The position numbers and the translations under genes were made by a program. Under the pieces are notes generated by a model. The model ran no database searches. It worked only from the letters and a program-made list of their open reading frames with translations, and was not told the DNA's origin. A DNA stretch of 59,388 nt from Mesostigma viride (Eukaryota > Streptophyta > Mesostigmatophyceae > Mesostigmatales > Mesostigmataceae): positions 22,501-81,888 of the forward strand of contig RPFO01001386.1 in the NCBI GenBank assembly GCA_009746045.1. Reading direction: 5' to 3'. Shown in pieces: positions 45,912 to 55,189 of this stretch (positions are counted from its first letter, which is position 1; every line of letters begins with the position of its first letter).

Positions 45912-46592
45912 CTAGAAAACATATATACAGCAACCTGTAAGAACCAACATTCGGGTTGCCCTTGCATGGCCTAACTGTTTGAGGCCAAAGGCGTCGACTT
46001 AAGTCCTGGCGACTCTTCTGAACCCCATGGGGAGGGCCAGGCATGATTCTCAGCTGGTAGGAGTGACATTCCACACCAACTCCTGTCCAGGAGGGTGTAC
46101 CTAACCCTGAAGGACCGGCTGTCAACCAGTAAGCACCAGTCACCACTTGGTACTTTGGTCAAGCAGCCCACTGGGGACACCCAAGCTGAAGCAAGGCCTG
46201 GTCTCTATGGCCGCCCGTGTAAGGGGTCCATGAGCCCACGGAGCAGGGGGTACTGCCTCTCCGCCTTCTCCTCCAGCTTGGTGAGGGCATCTGCAGGGTT
46301 GTCCACACCAGGCACATGTTCAATGTGAGCTAGGTAGGACATCTCCTTGAGCAACAAGTAGTCAAGGTCCCTGCTCCTGGCCAGCTGCCTGTGCACAAAT
46401 TGCACCATGCCCATGCTATCAGTCCTCACCAGTGTGTGCAGCTGCAACCTACAGGAAGCCACTTGACATAGCTGGTAGAAGAGCTCCCTCAAGTAAAGAG
46501 CAGTATGCAGCCCTTCACAGATTGCCCTGCACTCAGCAATATCACTGCTGGGTGTAACCCTGTTCTGCAACCGACTGTCACCGGGAAGGGGT
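45912..46592 (-). mobile_element. Copia remnant B, RNase H and 3' region
   Basis: 46570-46205 encodes Ty1/Copia RNase H (SSDIAECRAICEGLHTALYL, RTDSMGMVQFVHRQL, GVDNPADALTKL), nearly identical to remnant A. An untranslated stretch follows down to the LINE. The RT domain is missing: homology stops at about 46575, where a TGTGACAAAA array begins. Confidence 0.82.
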
Positions 46593-46890
46593 CTGTGACA
46601 TTTTGTGATATTTTTTTATCACAAAATGTCACTTTTGTGACATTTTGTGATAAAAAAATGATAAAACGTGACAAAATGTGACAAAATGTGACAAAACTGT
46701 GACAAATTGTGATCGAGACATGTCATGATTGTGACAAAACGTGACAAACGTGATAAAACCAGCATATTTTGTGATAACGTCACTATCACAAAATGTCAAA
46801 GTGTCACAAAATGTCACAAACTCACAGAAAAACAAAATGTGACAAGGTGATAAATCACAACCACTCAGGGGAAGTGATATATCACAAAGC
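46593..46890. repeat. TGTGACAAAA-type word array with long inverted repeats
   Basis: Over about 300 bp, words related to TTTTGTGACA and its complement recur more than fifteen times. A 15-bp arm, GTGACATTTTGTGAT, occurs at 46595-46609, inverted at 46618-46632 and direct again at 46637-46651, so either of two perfect hairpins can form. No coding content; it begins exactly where Copia homology ends. Confidence 0.85.
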
Positions 46891-47869
46891 ACGCATAATG
46901 CACATCCGCAGCAAGGAAGTGCGTGCTGCAGCAGAGACGGAGAAGGAAAAGGCCAAGGTGGGACACGACAAGGTGGCAATGCCAGGAGAGACAACACGTG
47001 CAGCGGTACGGGGCAAGCGTACTGAAAGGAACTGACAAAACAAGCTGGAAACACTCTCAGGTGCATGATAAAATGCAAAACAATGTCATGAGCCGTGGGA
47101 GACATGGTTTATTGCAAAAATATCGACTGGGATGTTAAGAAAAACACCAACATTCAACATTCAGGGCAATCGTCATGACGGTCATCAAGTGTCAACCTCC
47201 GACCCATCGCTGGCCAAGCATCCATCATGCTGATCAAAGGTGGCATCGTCAATATCTACGCTGAATCACAACACTGCATCATGCATCCATTGCTCTGAGC
47301 TCACAACACTAGTATGATAAAATGGCAACGGGGAGTGAACATATTCAGATGGCATGCAACAACCCGATGAAATGGCACAACTGATCAAGGGCGTCCCCAA
47401 CATCTACTGCTCCAACCTAGGGCCATTGCTGGTACTTTTGACGTCATGAAAGCAGCGTTTTGGACTAGTGGAATATGATTTTACAGCATAAAAAGTCCAT
47501 TTTATCATGAATGAACATGGCCAACAACCCCAAGTGCCCCTAAATTTCTCAATATTTGTAGAGAAATGCTACTTCTCATAATTAAAACCTGCACAAATGC
47601 ACAATTTGGGGCATGCATGTGAAAGTTTGAAGTACAAATTCACAATGAGGTTTTACATTTTTCAATTATTAATGGTATCTCATTCTTCAATCAATCAATT
47701 TGCAATCGTCCAAACAATTTATTCATTTCATACATGTCCGAATATGTTGAAAGAACACATGCAAGTGCTCAATCAGCGTGGACCCCCTTGGACGCGCCCC
47801 ACCATATATACATTGGACACGTCACCCCAACTACTAAACTGCCCAAAGTCACGGTAACTGATCCAACTA
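46891..47869. other. AT-rich spacer
   Basis: No gene supported. AT-rich, with scattered CATGATAAAATG-like words that may be decayed members of the preceding array. Confidence 0.4.
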
Positions 47870-47950
47870 CTATGTACATCTGCATTTCTCCACGTTGCGG
47901 TGGGCAATTACGTGCAAAACGCGATTTCGTGCAAAGTCCTCGCCCATCAT
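47870..47950 (-). CDS. possible 26-residue downstream cistron
   Basis: Starts MMGEDFARNRVLHVIAHRNV and stops at 47870. Its ATG overlaps the TGA of the preceding frame as ATGA. It is listed only because this arrangement repeats that of the larger genes upstream; the ORF may be fortuitous. Confidence 0.25.
   Translation of the reverse strand: MMGEDFARNRVLHVIAHRNVEKCRCT
47947..47950 (-). promoter_or_regulatory. ATGA stop/start overlap 4
   Basis: TGA of the 48669-47947 frame shares two bases with the ATG at 47950. Weakest of the four because the downstream frame is tiny. Confidence 0.4.
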
Positions 47951-48669
47951 CGCTTGCCAGGTCGATATGAAGGAATGTTGTCCCAGCTGGCGCCTTCCTT
48001 CAGGAGAGTAACATGTTCTCTAGCGAACTTCAGAGGGAAACGAAACTTTTGCTCGCACTCATTACTCCAACCGAGGTCGTGCCCTTCATCAAACCATCTG
48101 AACACCACCTTCTCCCTCTCTTTGCCCAGGAGGGTGCCAAAGAGCGGAAAATCTTCCTTCTTGGGGTACTTGTGCTCCCAGTTTATGCACACCTCGTCTA
48201 CCCATTTCGAACTCCAACCTCCGCGACTCAGTTTCGCGCCATCCATAAAGCGCATCCGGACGTCCGGCCGAACGTCCCTGATTCGGTTTTCGGCCGTCGC
48301 ATCTCTGCCCTGACCACCACCCTTCTGCGGCTGTGCAGGTTCGTCGGCACCCTCCGTCTCCTGCCCCGCCCCTCGCCTGCCCCCTCCCCGACGTTTTGCC
48401 TTCTGCCCCTGCGCAGCCGCCGCCTCTGCCATCAACTCTTCGTACGTTTTTTCTGGCTGACCGCACGGTAAGGCTGGTGCGTGAGTTGGTGCGTTGGGTG
48501 GGAGCTCGTCCCCTCCCGCCCCCGGTTGTGCAACTGGTTCGCCGACCGCGGCCTGGCCAACAACACGGCCGGCCTCTCTGGACACAGTCCCAGACGCGGA
48601 TCCACGGGGAAACCGAACTGGAGTTTCTTCTTCGCCTTTCCCTGCACGTAAGCACATGCCAATTAACAT
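47947..48669 (-). CDS. unknown protein, last sizeable gene of the cluster
   Basis: A 240-residue frame from the ATG at 48669. The N-terminal ~125 residues are low-complexity (KTYEELMAEAAAAQGQKAK, then Gly/Arg/Gln-rich). The C-terminal ~100 residues are globular: MRFMDGAKLSRGGWSSKWVD, INWEHKYPKKEDFPLFGTLL, VVFRWFDEGHDLGWSNECEQ. An acceptor-like CTTACGTGCAG ends at 48642 inside the frame, so codons before GKGEEE may be intronic and the real start lies elsewhere. An AATAAA at 48764-48769 separates it from the gene upstream. No family recognised. Confidence 0.55.
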   Translation of the reverse strand: MLIGMCLRAGKGEEETPVRFPRGSASGTVSREAGRVVGQAAVGEPVAQPGAGGDELPPNAPTHAPALPCGQPEKTYEELMAEAAAAQGQKAKRRGGGRRGAGQETEGADEPAQPQKGGGQGRDATAENRIRDVRPDVRMRFMDGAKLSRGGWSSKWVDEVCINWEHKYPKKEDFPLFGTLLGKEREKVVFRWFDEGHDLGWSNECEQKFRFPLKFAREHVTLLKEGASWDNIPSYRPGKR

Positions 48670-48764
48670 GAATACGGAAGGGTCGTGTGAGAAATCAATG
48701 AAGCCATGGACTGATGCAAAAAAACTTATGTAGAAATATATATTAAGGTACTTATTAAACTCGT

Positions 48765-49220
48765 TTATTGAAAATGAAATTTACCGGCCGAATGTACCGT
48801 TGGAGCGTGGAAGGGCATCCTTGGTCGATCGAAGGGCTCCATCAATGCGGTATAGTGTCCGGCCGATGTCCCTGGCGGCGCCTCAACATCGACCACCTCA
48901 GTCGGGCGCATCAATCCGGCAAACGCCGGCCCTCCACCTGAGACTTTCGGCGGACCCTCCACGTTACGAGCCTCCAATACCCTCTTCTGCAGTGGGGTGC
49001 TCGCAACAAAATCCGTGTCAGCCGACGGCTCCGGATCGTCATCCTCATTCAGCAGTATCGTGTTCGGGCATTGCTCCATCCCCGTCGAGCGGGGGGGCAA
49101 AGTCATCACAACCGTCCTTCCTGACGACGGTACGGGATCGTCACCCAGACCCAAAGAAACCGAGGCGAGGGCGGGGGTCCCCTCAACCGGGGGTCCCCAT
49201 GAATCCTGACGAGGCCTCAT
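48765..49220 (-). CDS. unknown protein, cistron 4 of the coupled set
   Basis: 151 residues from the ATG at 49220, which overlaps the stop of the previous cistron as ATGA. Pro/Gly/Ser-rich with short ordered pieces (MTLPPRSTGMEQCPNTILL, LQKRVLEARNVEGPPKVSGG, GHYTALMEPFDRPRMPFHA). The stop TAA is part of CAATAAACG, so an AATAAA lies on the stop itself, consistent with the 3' end of the transcript. No family recognised. Confidence 0.5.
   Translation of the reverse strand: MRPRQDSWGPPVEGTPALASVSLGLGDDPVPSSGRTVVMTLPPRSTGMEQCPNTILLNEDDDPEPSADTDFVASTPLQKRVLEARNVEGPPKVSGGGPAFAGLMRPTEVVDVEAPPGTSAGHYTALMEPFDRPRMPFHAPTVHSAGKFHFQ
49217..49220 (-). promoter_or_regulatory. ATGA stop/start overlap 3
   Basis: Minus-strand context GGGAATGAGG. 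TGA (49219-49217) closes the upstream frame; ATG (49220-49218) opens the next. Termination-reinitiation at AUGA is known from some fungal viruses and retroelements; use here is inferred. Confidence 0.6.
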
Positions 49221-49558
49221 TCCCACCTGTTGGACACGACCGCCTCCCGTAAATCGGGAACGCCCGCCGGCGCTACCAGTAACAGGCCGCGAGCCTGCTT
49301 CCTGCTGGCGATCCCCATCCTCATCACAGATACGCCCGCCGGCGTTTCCAGTAACAGGCCGCGAGCCTCCTTCCTGCTGGCGATCCCCCTCCTCATCACA
49401 GATACGCCCGCCGGCGTTTCCAGTAACAGGCCGCGAGCCTCCCTCCCGCTGGCGATCCCCCTCCTCATCACAGATACGCCCGCCGGCGTTTCCAACGACA
49501 GGCCTCGAGTCTCCTTCACCAGCACGCTGGCGCTTACCTCCCCCCCTTTTGTCTTCAT
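49217..49558 (-). CDS. repeat protein built from the cluster's hairpin motif, cistron 3
   Basis: 113 residues from the ATG at 49558. Four tandem 24-residue repeats carry ETPAGVSVMRRGIASRKEAR-type units (the last diverged to VAPAGVPDL). The DNA unit is 72 bp. The codons for ETPAGV are GAA ACG CCG GCG GGC GTA, i.e. the hairpin motif found in the neighbouring introns, in the opposite orientation relative to transcription. No known family. Confidence 0.5.
   Translation of the reverse strand: MKTKGGEVSASVLVKETRGLSLETPAGVSVMRRGIASGREARGLLLETPAGVSVMRRGIASRKEARGLLLETPAGVSVMRMGIASRKQARGLLLVAPAGVPDLREAVVSNRWE
49259..49493 (-). repeat. 72-bp coding tandem repeat, four hairpin-motif copies
   Basis: Motif copies at 49259-49277 (diverged), 49331-49349, 49403-49421 and 49475-49493, spaced exactly 72 bp. 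On the coding strand they read GAAACGCCGGCGGGCGTA, whereas intronic copies read as the reverse complement on that strand. Confidence 0.85.
49555..49558 (-). promoter_or_regulatory. ATGA stop/start overlap 2
   Basis: Minus-strand context GGGGGATGAAG. TGA (49557-49555) ends the 794-residue protein; ATG (49558-49556) opens the repeat protein. An in-frame ATG nine bases upstream (49567) is an alternative start. Confidence 0.6.
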
Positions 49559-49796
49559 CCCCCCCATTGTCTCCTCCCGCGAGCCTCCATCATCCCGACT
49601 GCGCTTTTTCCCTCCCCTTCCATCTCCTCCCCCGTCCCTCTCCCCCTCCCCCCTCCTCCCTCCTCCCCATCCCCATCCCCTTTCTCCCCCTCCGCCTGCC
49701 CCCCACCCACCCCGGGCGGGTGCCCCTCAGCAATATCCTCCTCCCCCTCTTCCTCCTCCCCCTCTTCCTCCTCGTAAACCTCTTCCTTCTCCGAGC

Positions 49797-49855
<59 letters not shown>

Positions 49856-52195
49856 GAATGATGATCCCCGTCGTCTTCGTCGTCCACGACCACGGCAAAG
49901 TCCATGTCGACGTCTTGCCACCCATCTTCAAGAAGCCGATATTTGATAAGTCGGACCAGGCGCTTCCACCGGCGGATATGGGCGGGTAACCCGAACACCA
50001 GCAGAACTCTGGAGGGTCCCTTCAACAGGGCCTTGGTGATCTGGTCAACCACATCCCACGCGGCATACCTCAAACGGGAGGAGGGTAAGGGTATCTGGCT
50101 GTCGACCGGAATACAGTCTTGATCCCACTCGCGCAGGTTCCTCCACTTCTCGTTGCTGTCAGCTGTCAGGTCCAGCACAGCAAACGCCTGGTCCTTCAGC
50201 TTCCCAGGAAGGTCTTCAGACCCCGTGTACAACTCGTCCACCACCTTCGTCACCACCAGATCCTTTCTTTTTTCGTTTTCCTTCCATGTCATTGTCCTGT
50301 ATGCGATCCAGTCGGGTCCCATCTTCACCCCGTCCCAATAGGTGAAGGCTTCCAGCCTGTCCCACCACCCCCTCTTGGCCTTGGCAGTCCCCTCCTCCTT
50401 AGCCGCCGCCTGCACCTCCTCCTCCGCCGCCGCCTCCTGCTGTGGCACACCCAGCAGATGTTTGGTCTTCACCCCCAAATCGTCATACAAATGACGGGGG
50501 TGGGAAGCGAGCAGCCCTCTCGGGAACTTCCAGTCCTTCTGGTCGACCACTTTCCTTTTAGCCGGCGGAAGGTCCCTCAGCGTGAGAATGATCGCCCTCG
50601 TGGCCGTGACGATCACCCGCCAAAAGTCTCTGGTCAGGCGGCAGTCGGCGATGAACTTGTCGAGGTCCGTGGCGACGGTGCCCTTCAGCTTCACGCCAAA
50701 CACGTGCTCCCTCACCAATACGGGGTCGAAAGTCCCGTTTAGTTGTTTGCAAGCGGCCATCAGCTCGGGGTTCTCCAGGAACTTGATGTGGGCGAATTGC
50801 TTTGCCGCCTCTATCAAATTCTTGGCGACTTCCATTATTTTTATCAGGTTGCTGGGAGGGGCCTCACAGGACATGATCGGCGCTTGGATCAGGCTGTCGA
50901 AGTACTGGAAACTCGCAAGTTCCCGATGCGCGGTGAAAATGGACAGTTCGTGCGCCTTGTCTTTAGGGCGCGTGTCAAGGAAGTCTTGCCGAGCCGCGAT
51001 ATCCTGTGCGATCGCCGGCTTGCCGTCGACAGCGGGCTTCAAAGGGTCCTCACACCAGAACAGCCAGCGCTGCATGAAGTTCTTCTGGTCCGGCCCCCAC
51101 TTGTCCGTCTCTTCAGCCCCTCCTGCCTTGTCGCCTGCGCCGTCCCCTTCGGCCTTGGCTTGCTCTCCTTTCTGCCAAAAGGGCTTCACAATCGCCCAGA
51201 TCTTGCCGTACAGAGGAGTTGGGAGAGACACGCCCTTCCCTCTCTTGACGGGTCCATATGCCTGGTAGGCCCGGTGCACATCCCCCAGCGCTGAGCCCCA
51301 CGTTGCCTTGGCTTGGGCTGTGTCCTCGGCGTTCATGGCGTTCCCGAGCTGCCTGACAACTTCGATCATCTTGCCGACTTGTTCGGTAACCTGCATCCCC
51401 GTAGGGCAACAACGCGCAGAGACACATCGACAGTCCTCCCAAATAAGCACAACTCAACTGAGAACAAGAATACGACTGACAGAAACGCCGGCGGTCGCAT
51501 CTTGACCAAAATATGGCATGCTAAGGTGGAACATGAAAACCCCTTATAGAAACGCCGGCGGTCGCATCTTGACCGAACTAATGGCATACTGAAATTAACA
51601 CAAGAAAACCACTTATAGAAACGCCGGCGGTCGCAACCTGGCTTACCTTCTGTTCACGGATCTGCCACCAGGTCGGCAGGATGGTCTCACCCTTGAGCAT
51701 CTGCACGTCCACCCCCCCGAAATTCGTCCAATCAGTTGCCCACTCCTCCAGCTTCGCCGCGGCCACGGTCTTCGTGACCTCCTGCTCCTTCCCTCCCCGC
51801 GCAACGACCCTGAGCTTTTCCGCCTTCATGAAACCATTCAGCATTGCCTGGTACCACACAGATCTTTGGTCCACCGTCATATTGTCGGTGACCAGTTCGA
51901 ATTTCACCGATTTGATGAGTGTGGTAAAGTGGTTCCCGTCCAGCACGAGAAAGCCGCAAATGGCTGGCGGCAACGGTGTCTTCTTCTCGAGTGGAGCCAT
52001 CTCCCAGGCGGACTTGCACAAACTGTCCAAAAGCGCGGCCTTTCTCACGTCCACGGGCTTAAGTGAGTCCAGAATATCGGCCGGTCCTGTCAGAACCGCG
52101 GTGGAAGCAGCTTCGGCCATTCCCTTGGCCGAGCTCGTTCGCAGGTAGATATCAATCTCTTTGTCAGTCATTGCGCGAGCGTAGCCAGCCTTCAT
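49555..52195 (-). CDS. unknown 794-residue protein, two exons, cistron 2
   Basis: Exon 1 is 52195-51647 (183 codons, starts MKAGYARAMTDKEIDIYL, donor GTAAGC). Exon 2 is 51390-49555 (acceptor GGATGCAG; 611 codons plus stop). The splice is phase 0. Ordered stretches: ICGFLVLDGNHFTTLIKSV, YGKIWAIVKPFWQKGEQ, FMQRWLFWCEDPLKP, VLLVFGLPAHIRRWKRLVRL. It ends in a very acidic tail: about 20 consecutive Asp encoded by an ATC microsatellite, then Glu/Gly-rich repeats. No signal peptide or membrane segment is obvious, and no family recognised. A decayed relative is at 33.9-34.1 kb. The start is fixed by the ATGA overlap and by its conservation in that relative. Confidence 0.68.
49798..49854. repeat. (ATC)19 microsatellite encoding poly-Asp
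   Basis: Nineteen ATC triplets; on the minus strand GAT codons in the acidic tail of cistron 2. Length variation would change only the Asp count. Confidence 0.95.
51481..51639 (-). repeat. three hairpin-motif copies in the cistron 2 intron
   Basis: Copies at 51481-51501, 51548-51569 and 51617-51639, about 68 bp apart, in a tandem duplication within intron 51646-51391. The first (sense direction) begins five bases inside the donor GTAAGC. Confidence 0.88.
52192..52195 (-). promoter_or_regulatory. ATGA stop/start overlap 1
   Basis: Minus-strand context GGACAATGAAGG. TGA (52194-52192) ends the five-exon gene and ATG (52195-52193) starts the next protein. The decayed paralogue keeps AATGAAGGC at 33920, arguing that the junction is ancestral and not a recent indel. 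Confidence 0.7.
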
Positions 52196-54967
52196 TGTCC
52201 GTGCCCCCCCATCTCCCCGAAGAGTTGCGCGAGCTGACGCTGGGTGCCTTCCTTTTTCATCCAGTCATGAAAACTGTTGGGGCACCGGTCAGCCAAAAAC
52301 TGGAACGAGTACCGCCACACAGGAATCACCAGCTTGTCGTGGCCGTAGTCGGACTCCGAGTTTGCAAAAATGGTGGCGTTCTGCTCGGCTCTAGACAGAT
52401 GCAAGTCTCGTGCGAGGAGCTTCTGAGGCCCCACGAACAGGTTCCTTGTCCACACCCGATTTCGATGCACCAAGGCTTTGGACATCTCATCGAGGTCCCG
52501 AGGCTGAACGGCAAGCTGCTTCCGCAACCGTTTGCCCTTCGCGATCTCATCGTTCACATCCAGGATGTCATCATCATCCTGCGACACCGGGGACTTCTCC
52601 CATTTCTCAAGCAGAGACACGGGAGCATCCGCAACCTCCACCTCCTTTCCTTTCCCCTTTCCCTTCAGCGCCTTCCCCTTGTAGGTCGCAAGTGCTTCGG
52701 AGAGTCCCTTCTGGTGTTCGTCGACGGCAGCAGTCCACGTACTATCTATTTTCATGTTCTCGCGGCGCGCGTGCTGGTCGAGGCTGATTGAGTACAGGAT
52801 GGCCGCGTGGGTCGCCCTCTCGGCCTGCACGTACTGCGTTGATGCGAAAAAATCAGGAAAGCATAACCAAAAGGAATAAAGTAAATGCCGATTGAGAAAC
52901 GCCGGCCGTCGCAACCTACATGAAACCTGAACCTCAACATCAAAGCCCCCCTCACGACAGAGGTATACTTACCTCGTTCCCCTTAACAATGATATGAAAA
53001 AATCAGGAAAGCATAACCGAAAGGAATAAAGTAAATGTCACACTTGAGAAACGCCGGCCGTCGCAACCTAGATGAAACCTAAACCTCAAGATCAGAGCCC
53101 CCCTCACAACAGAGGTACACTTGGCTCATTTCCCTCAACGATGCGAAATCAGGAAAGGAAGTAAGTGTTAGTCAAAAGGAAGTAAGTGTCACACTTGAGA
53201 AACGCCGGCCGTCGCAACCTACATGAAACCTGGACCTCAAGAACAAAGCCCCCCTCACAACAGAGGTAGACTTACCTCATTCCCCTCAACCGCTGCTGCT
53301 TCAGCCGCTTTCTTCGACCCCTTCGCGATCTTCGGAGACTTGTCCCGGCGGGCATCGTGTTCCTTCAACATCTTGATCAGAGTCTTGGCGTCCGCCATCG
53401 TCACCGTCTTCAGTTTACACTTCCTCTCCTTCCCTTTGCCCTCGAACAGGTTCTCCTCCATCCACTTTATCAAGGCCTTGGCGCTCGGGATCTCCTCAGG
53501 CTGTGTGGCGCCATCGGGCGCGCACGCATTCTTCACGATCAACTCAGCGACTTGATGGAGAGTCATCATCTGGTTCCGTACCTCAGGTGGGGCTGTTTCC
53601 GTTCTCACCTCGGCCACAACCCACTTTGCCAACTTCTTCAGTTGATAAGCATCCGCTTGCTCCTTAAAGCGTGTCATTTTCGCAGTATCGCCGTCGCTTC
53701 CACCCGCGCCCTCTGACACAGGCTCACCGACAGCGATAGCCCCCTCTCCCTGGAGATTTGCCCCACCCTGACGACCGGCTTCCTGCAAGAACATTATCAA
53801 CGGAAGATTTTTAATGTAAGAAAAGTGTAGAGAAACGCCGGCCGTCGTAACTCTGTCAATTGAGGACGAACCTAAACTTTCAATTTGTAAGTCAACGGTA
53901 ACTTACCCTTCCCCCCTCTGCAGTGGAACCACCGTAAGATCCACTTCCCCTCCTGTCACCGCCCTCTTGCTGCTCGAACGGACTTCCCTGTAAAAATAGC
54001 AAACGCGATTGTCCATTCACAAGAAAAAAATTACTACAAAAATAAACAAGGATATACGCACGCAAACCTTTTCAATACAAGTAAACCGGAGAGGAATCTG
54101 ACGCACTCATGTACCTGGGTGCTTCCCGCCATTGAGCGGGCTTCTCTTGCACCAACATCCTCTTGCCGGCCCTGCGAACATTTCAACGGAAAGTAAAAAT
54201 CCGCTTAGTTGTCGGAAATGACATGTCTGGCGAATATTGCAAAAAAATGCGTATTGTATTTCACGACATCAATTTAATGGGCGGAGACTTACGAAGATCG
54301 GCCCGCCACCTTCCAAATTGCCCAGCGTCATATCGAAAACATCGAGGACTTCCCCTCCATCGACCCCCTTCCCCCTTCCCCTCTGCCGCGGCGGGGGCAT
54401 ATCGCCCGTCGCGACCGGCTTGGAAGTCGCGGGGGGATCCCTTGCGGTTGAGGGCACTGCGGCCGACTCGTGCACACTCTCCCCCCTCTTTTGGGCTACT
54501 GCGGCAGGCGCGGCATGGGAGGGCGCGGCGGCTACTGTCTCTGGCGCATTCTGAGCCAACCGACGCAACCTTAGCTCCTGCTGGAGCAGGGTTTCGAAAC
54601 GAGGCATGAATGTGCGCTTGGAGGTATAAGGCACCTTGGCGACTTCAGGTTTGTCATTAAGGATGTCTTGGTACAGCGCGAATTGCTGTTCACGAGTGCC
54701 ATTCGCGAGTCGCTCAAACCGCTCAATCTGAATCCGCTTAACCGGATCGTCCACCATCTCAAGACCACCGTGGTACTCATCCTTCCCAGTGACCGCGGCA
54801 AAGCTGACACCAGATTCCACCATTGGGGGCGGCGTGCCCTCCCTTGCACGCTTGTGAGGAGGCTGTTGTGGGGAGGCGCCTTGGGCCTGAACTGGTTGCC
54901 CTTCTGACCCTTCCCCCCTAGGGGGAGAGTCGCCGACCACCTGCGATGTAGGGCCGCCCTTTTCCAT
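52192..54967 (-). CDS. unknown 653-residue protein, five exons, cistron 1
   Basis: Exons: 54967-54293, 54171-54115, 53987-53907, 53782-53276 and 52833-52192. Donors are GTAAGT, GTACAT, GTAAGT, GTAAGT; acceptors TTCGCAG, TTTACAG, CTTGCAG, AACGCAG. All four introns are phase 0 and the joined frame is open. It starts MEKGGPTSQVVGDSPPRG right after TGTTGCAG. Exon 1 is Pro/Ala-rich around a helical core (VKRIQIERFERLANGTREQQ, PRFETLLQQELRLRRLAQNA). Exon 4 is Lys-rich and helical (SAKALIKWMEENLFEGKGK, TLIKMLKEHDARRDKSPKIA). Exon 5 is the most ordered: RNRVWTRNLFVGPQKLLARD, YSFQFLADRCPNSFHDWM. No family recognised. Followed with ATGA overlap by cistron 2. Confidence 0.72.
52842..53275 (-). repeat. 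tandemly duplicated intron segment (~150-bp units)
   Basis: Three units, each with the hairpin motif (52895-52917, 53047-53069, 53198-53220), a GATGTTGAGGTTCAGGTTTCAT-like block, CCTCTGTNGTGAGGGGGG and the exon-end plus donor sequence GAATGAG|GTAAGT. The donor copy near 52975 is intact and that near 53125 has mutated to GAGCCAAGT. The spliced gene uses the outermost donor (53275). Confidence 0.85.
53831..53852 (-). repeat. hairpin-motif copy in intron 3 of cistron 1
   Basis: Reads GAAACGCCGGCCGTCGTAA on the plus strand. It lies within intron 53906-53783, about 55 bases from the donor. Confidence 0.85.
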
Positions 54968-55017
54968 CTGCAACACAAAACAAAAAAATTGGAAAAAACA
55001 TACGAGTCAGCAGGAAG

Positions 55018-55150
55018 ATGCGCCCCACGTCGCAACTCAATACAAAAAATGCATCATTATGTCAAGGTACAAACAACGTTATAATTCAGAATGAACAGAG
55101 ATTCATAACAAGAGAACGACGCACTAAAAGATGCGACCGCCGTCGCAACT
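55018..55150 (-). repeat. two hairpin-motif copies between genes
   Basis: Copies at 55018-55037 and 55129-55150 lie between the stop at 55190 and the acceptor-like CAG before 54967. The second has the best stem of all copies (TGCGAC / GTCGCA, loop CGCC), with bases different from other copies but still paired. Confidence 0.85.
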
Positions 55151-55189
55151 TTCGTCAATTCACTCTCTATACAAACAACTCTATGTCCC

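Noticed and set aside
49590-49931. Poly-Met and poly-Ile frames
   Set aside because: Off-frame translations of the ATC microsatellite in the acidic tail of cistron 2.
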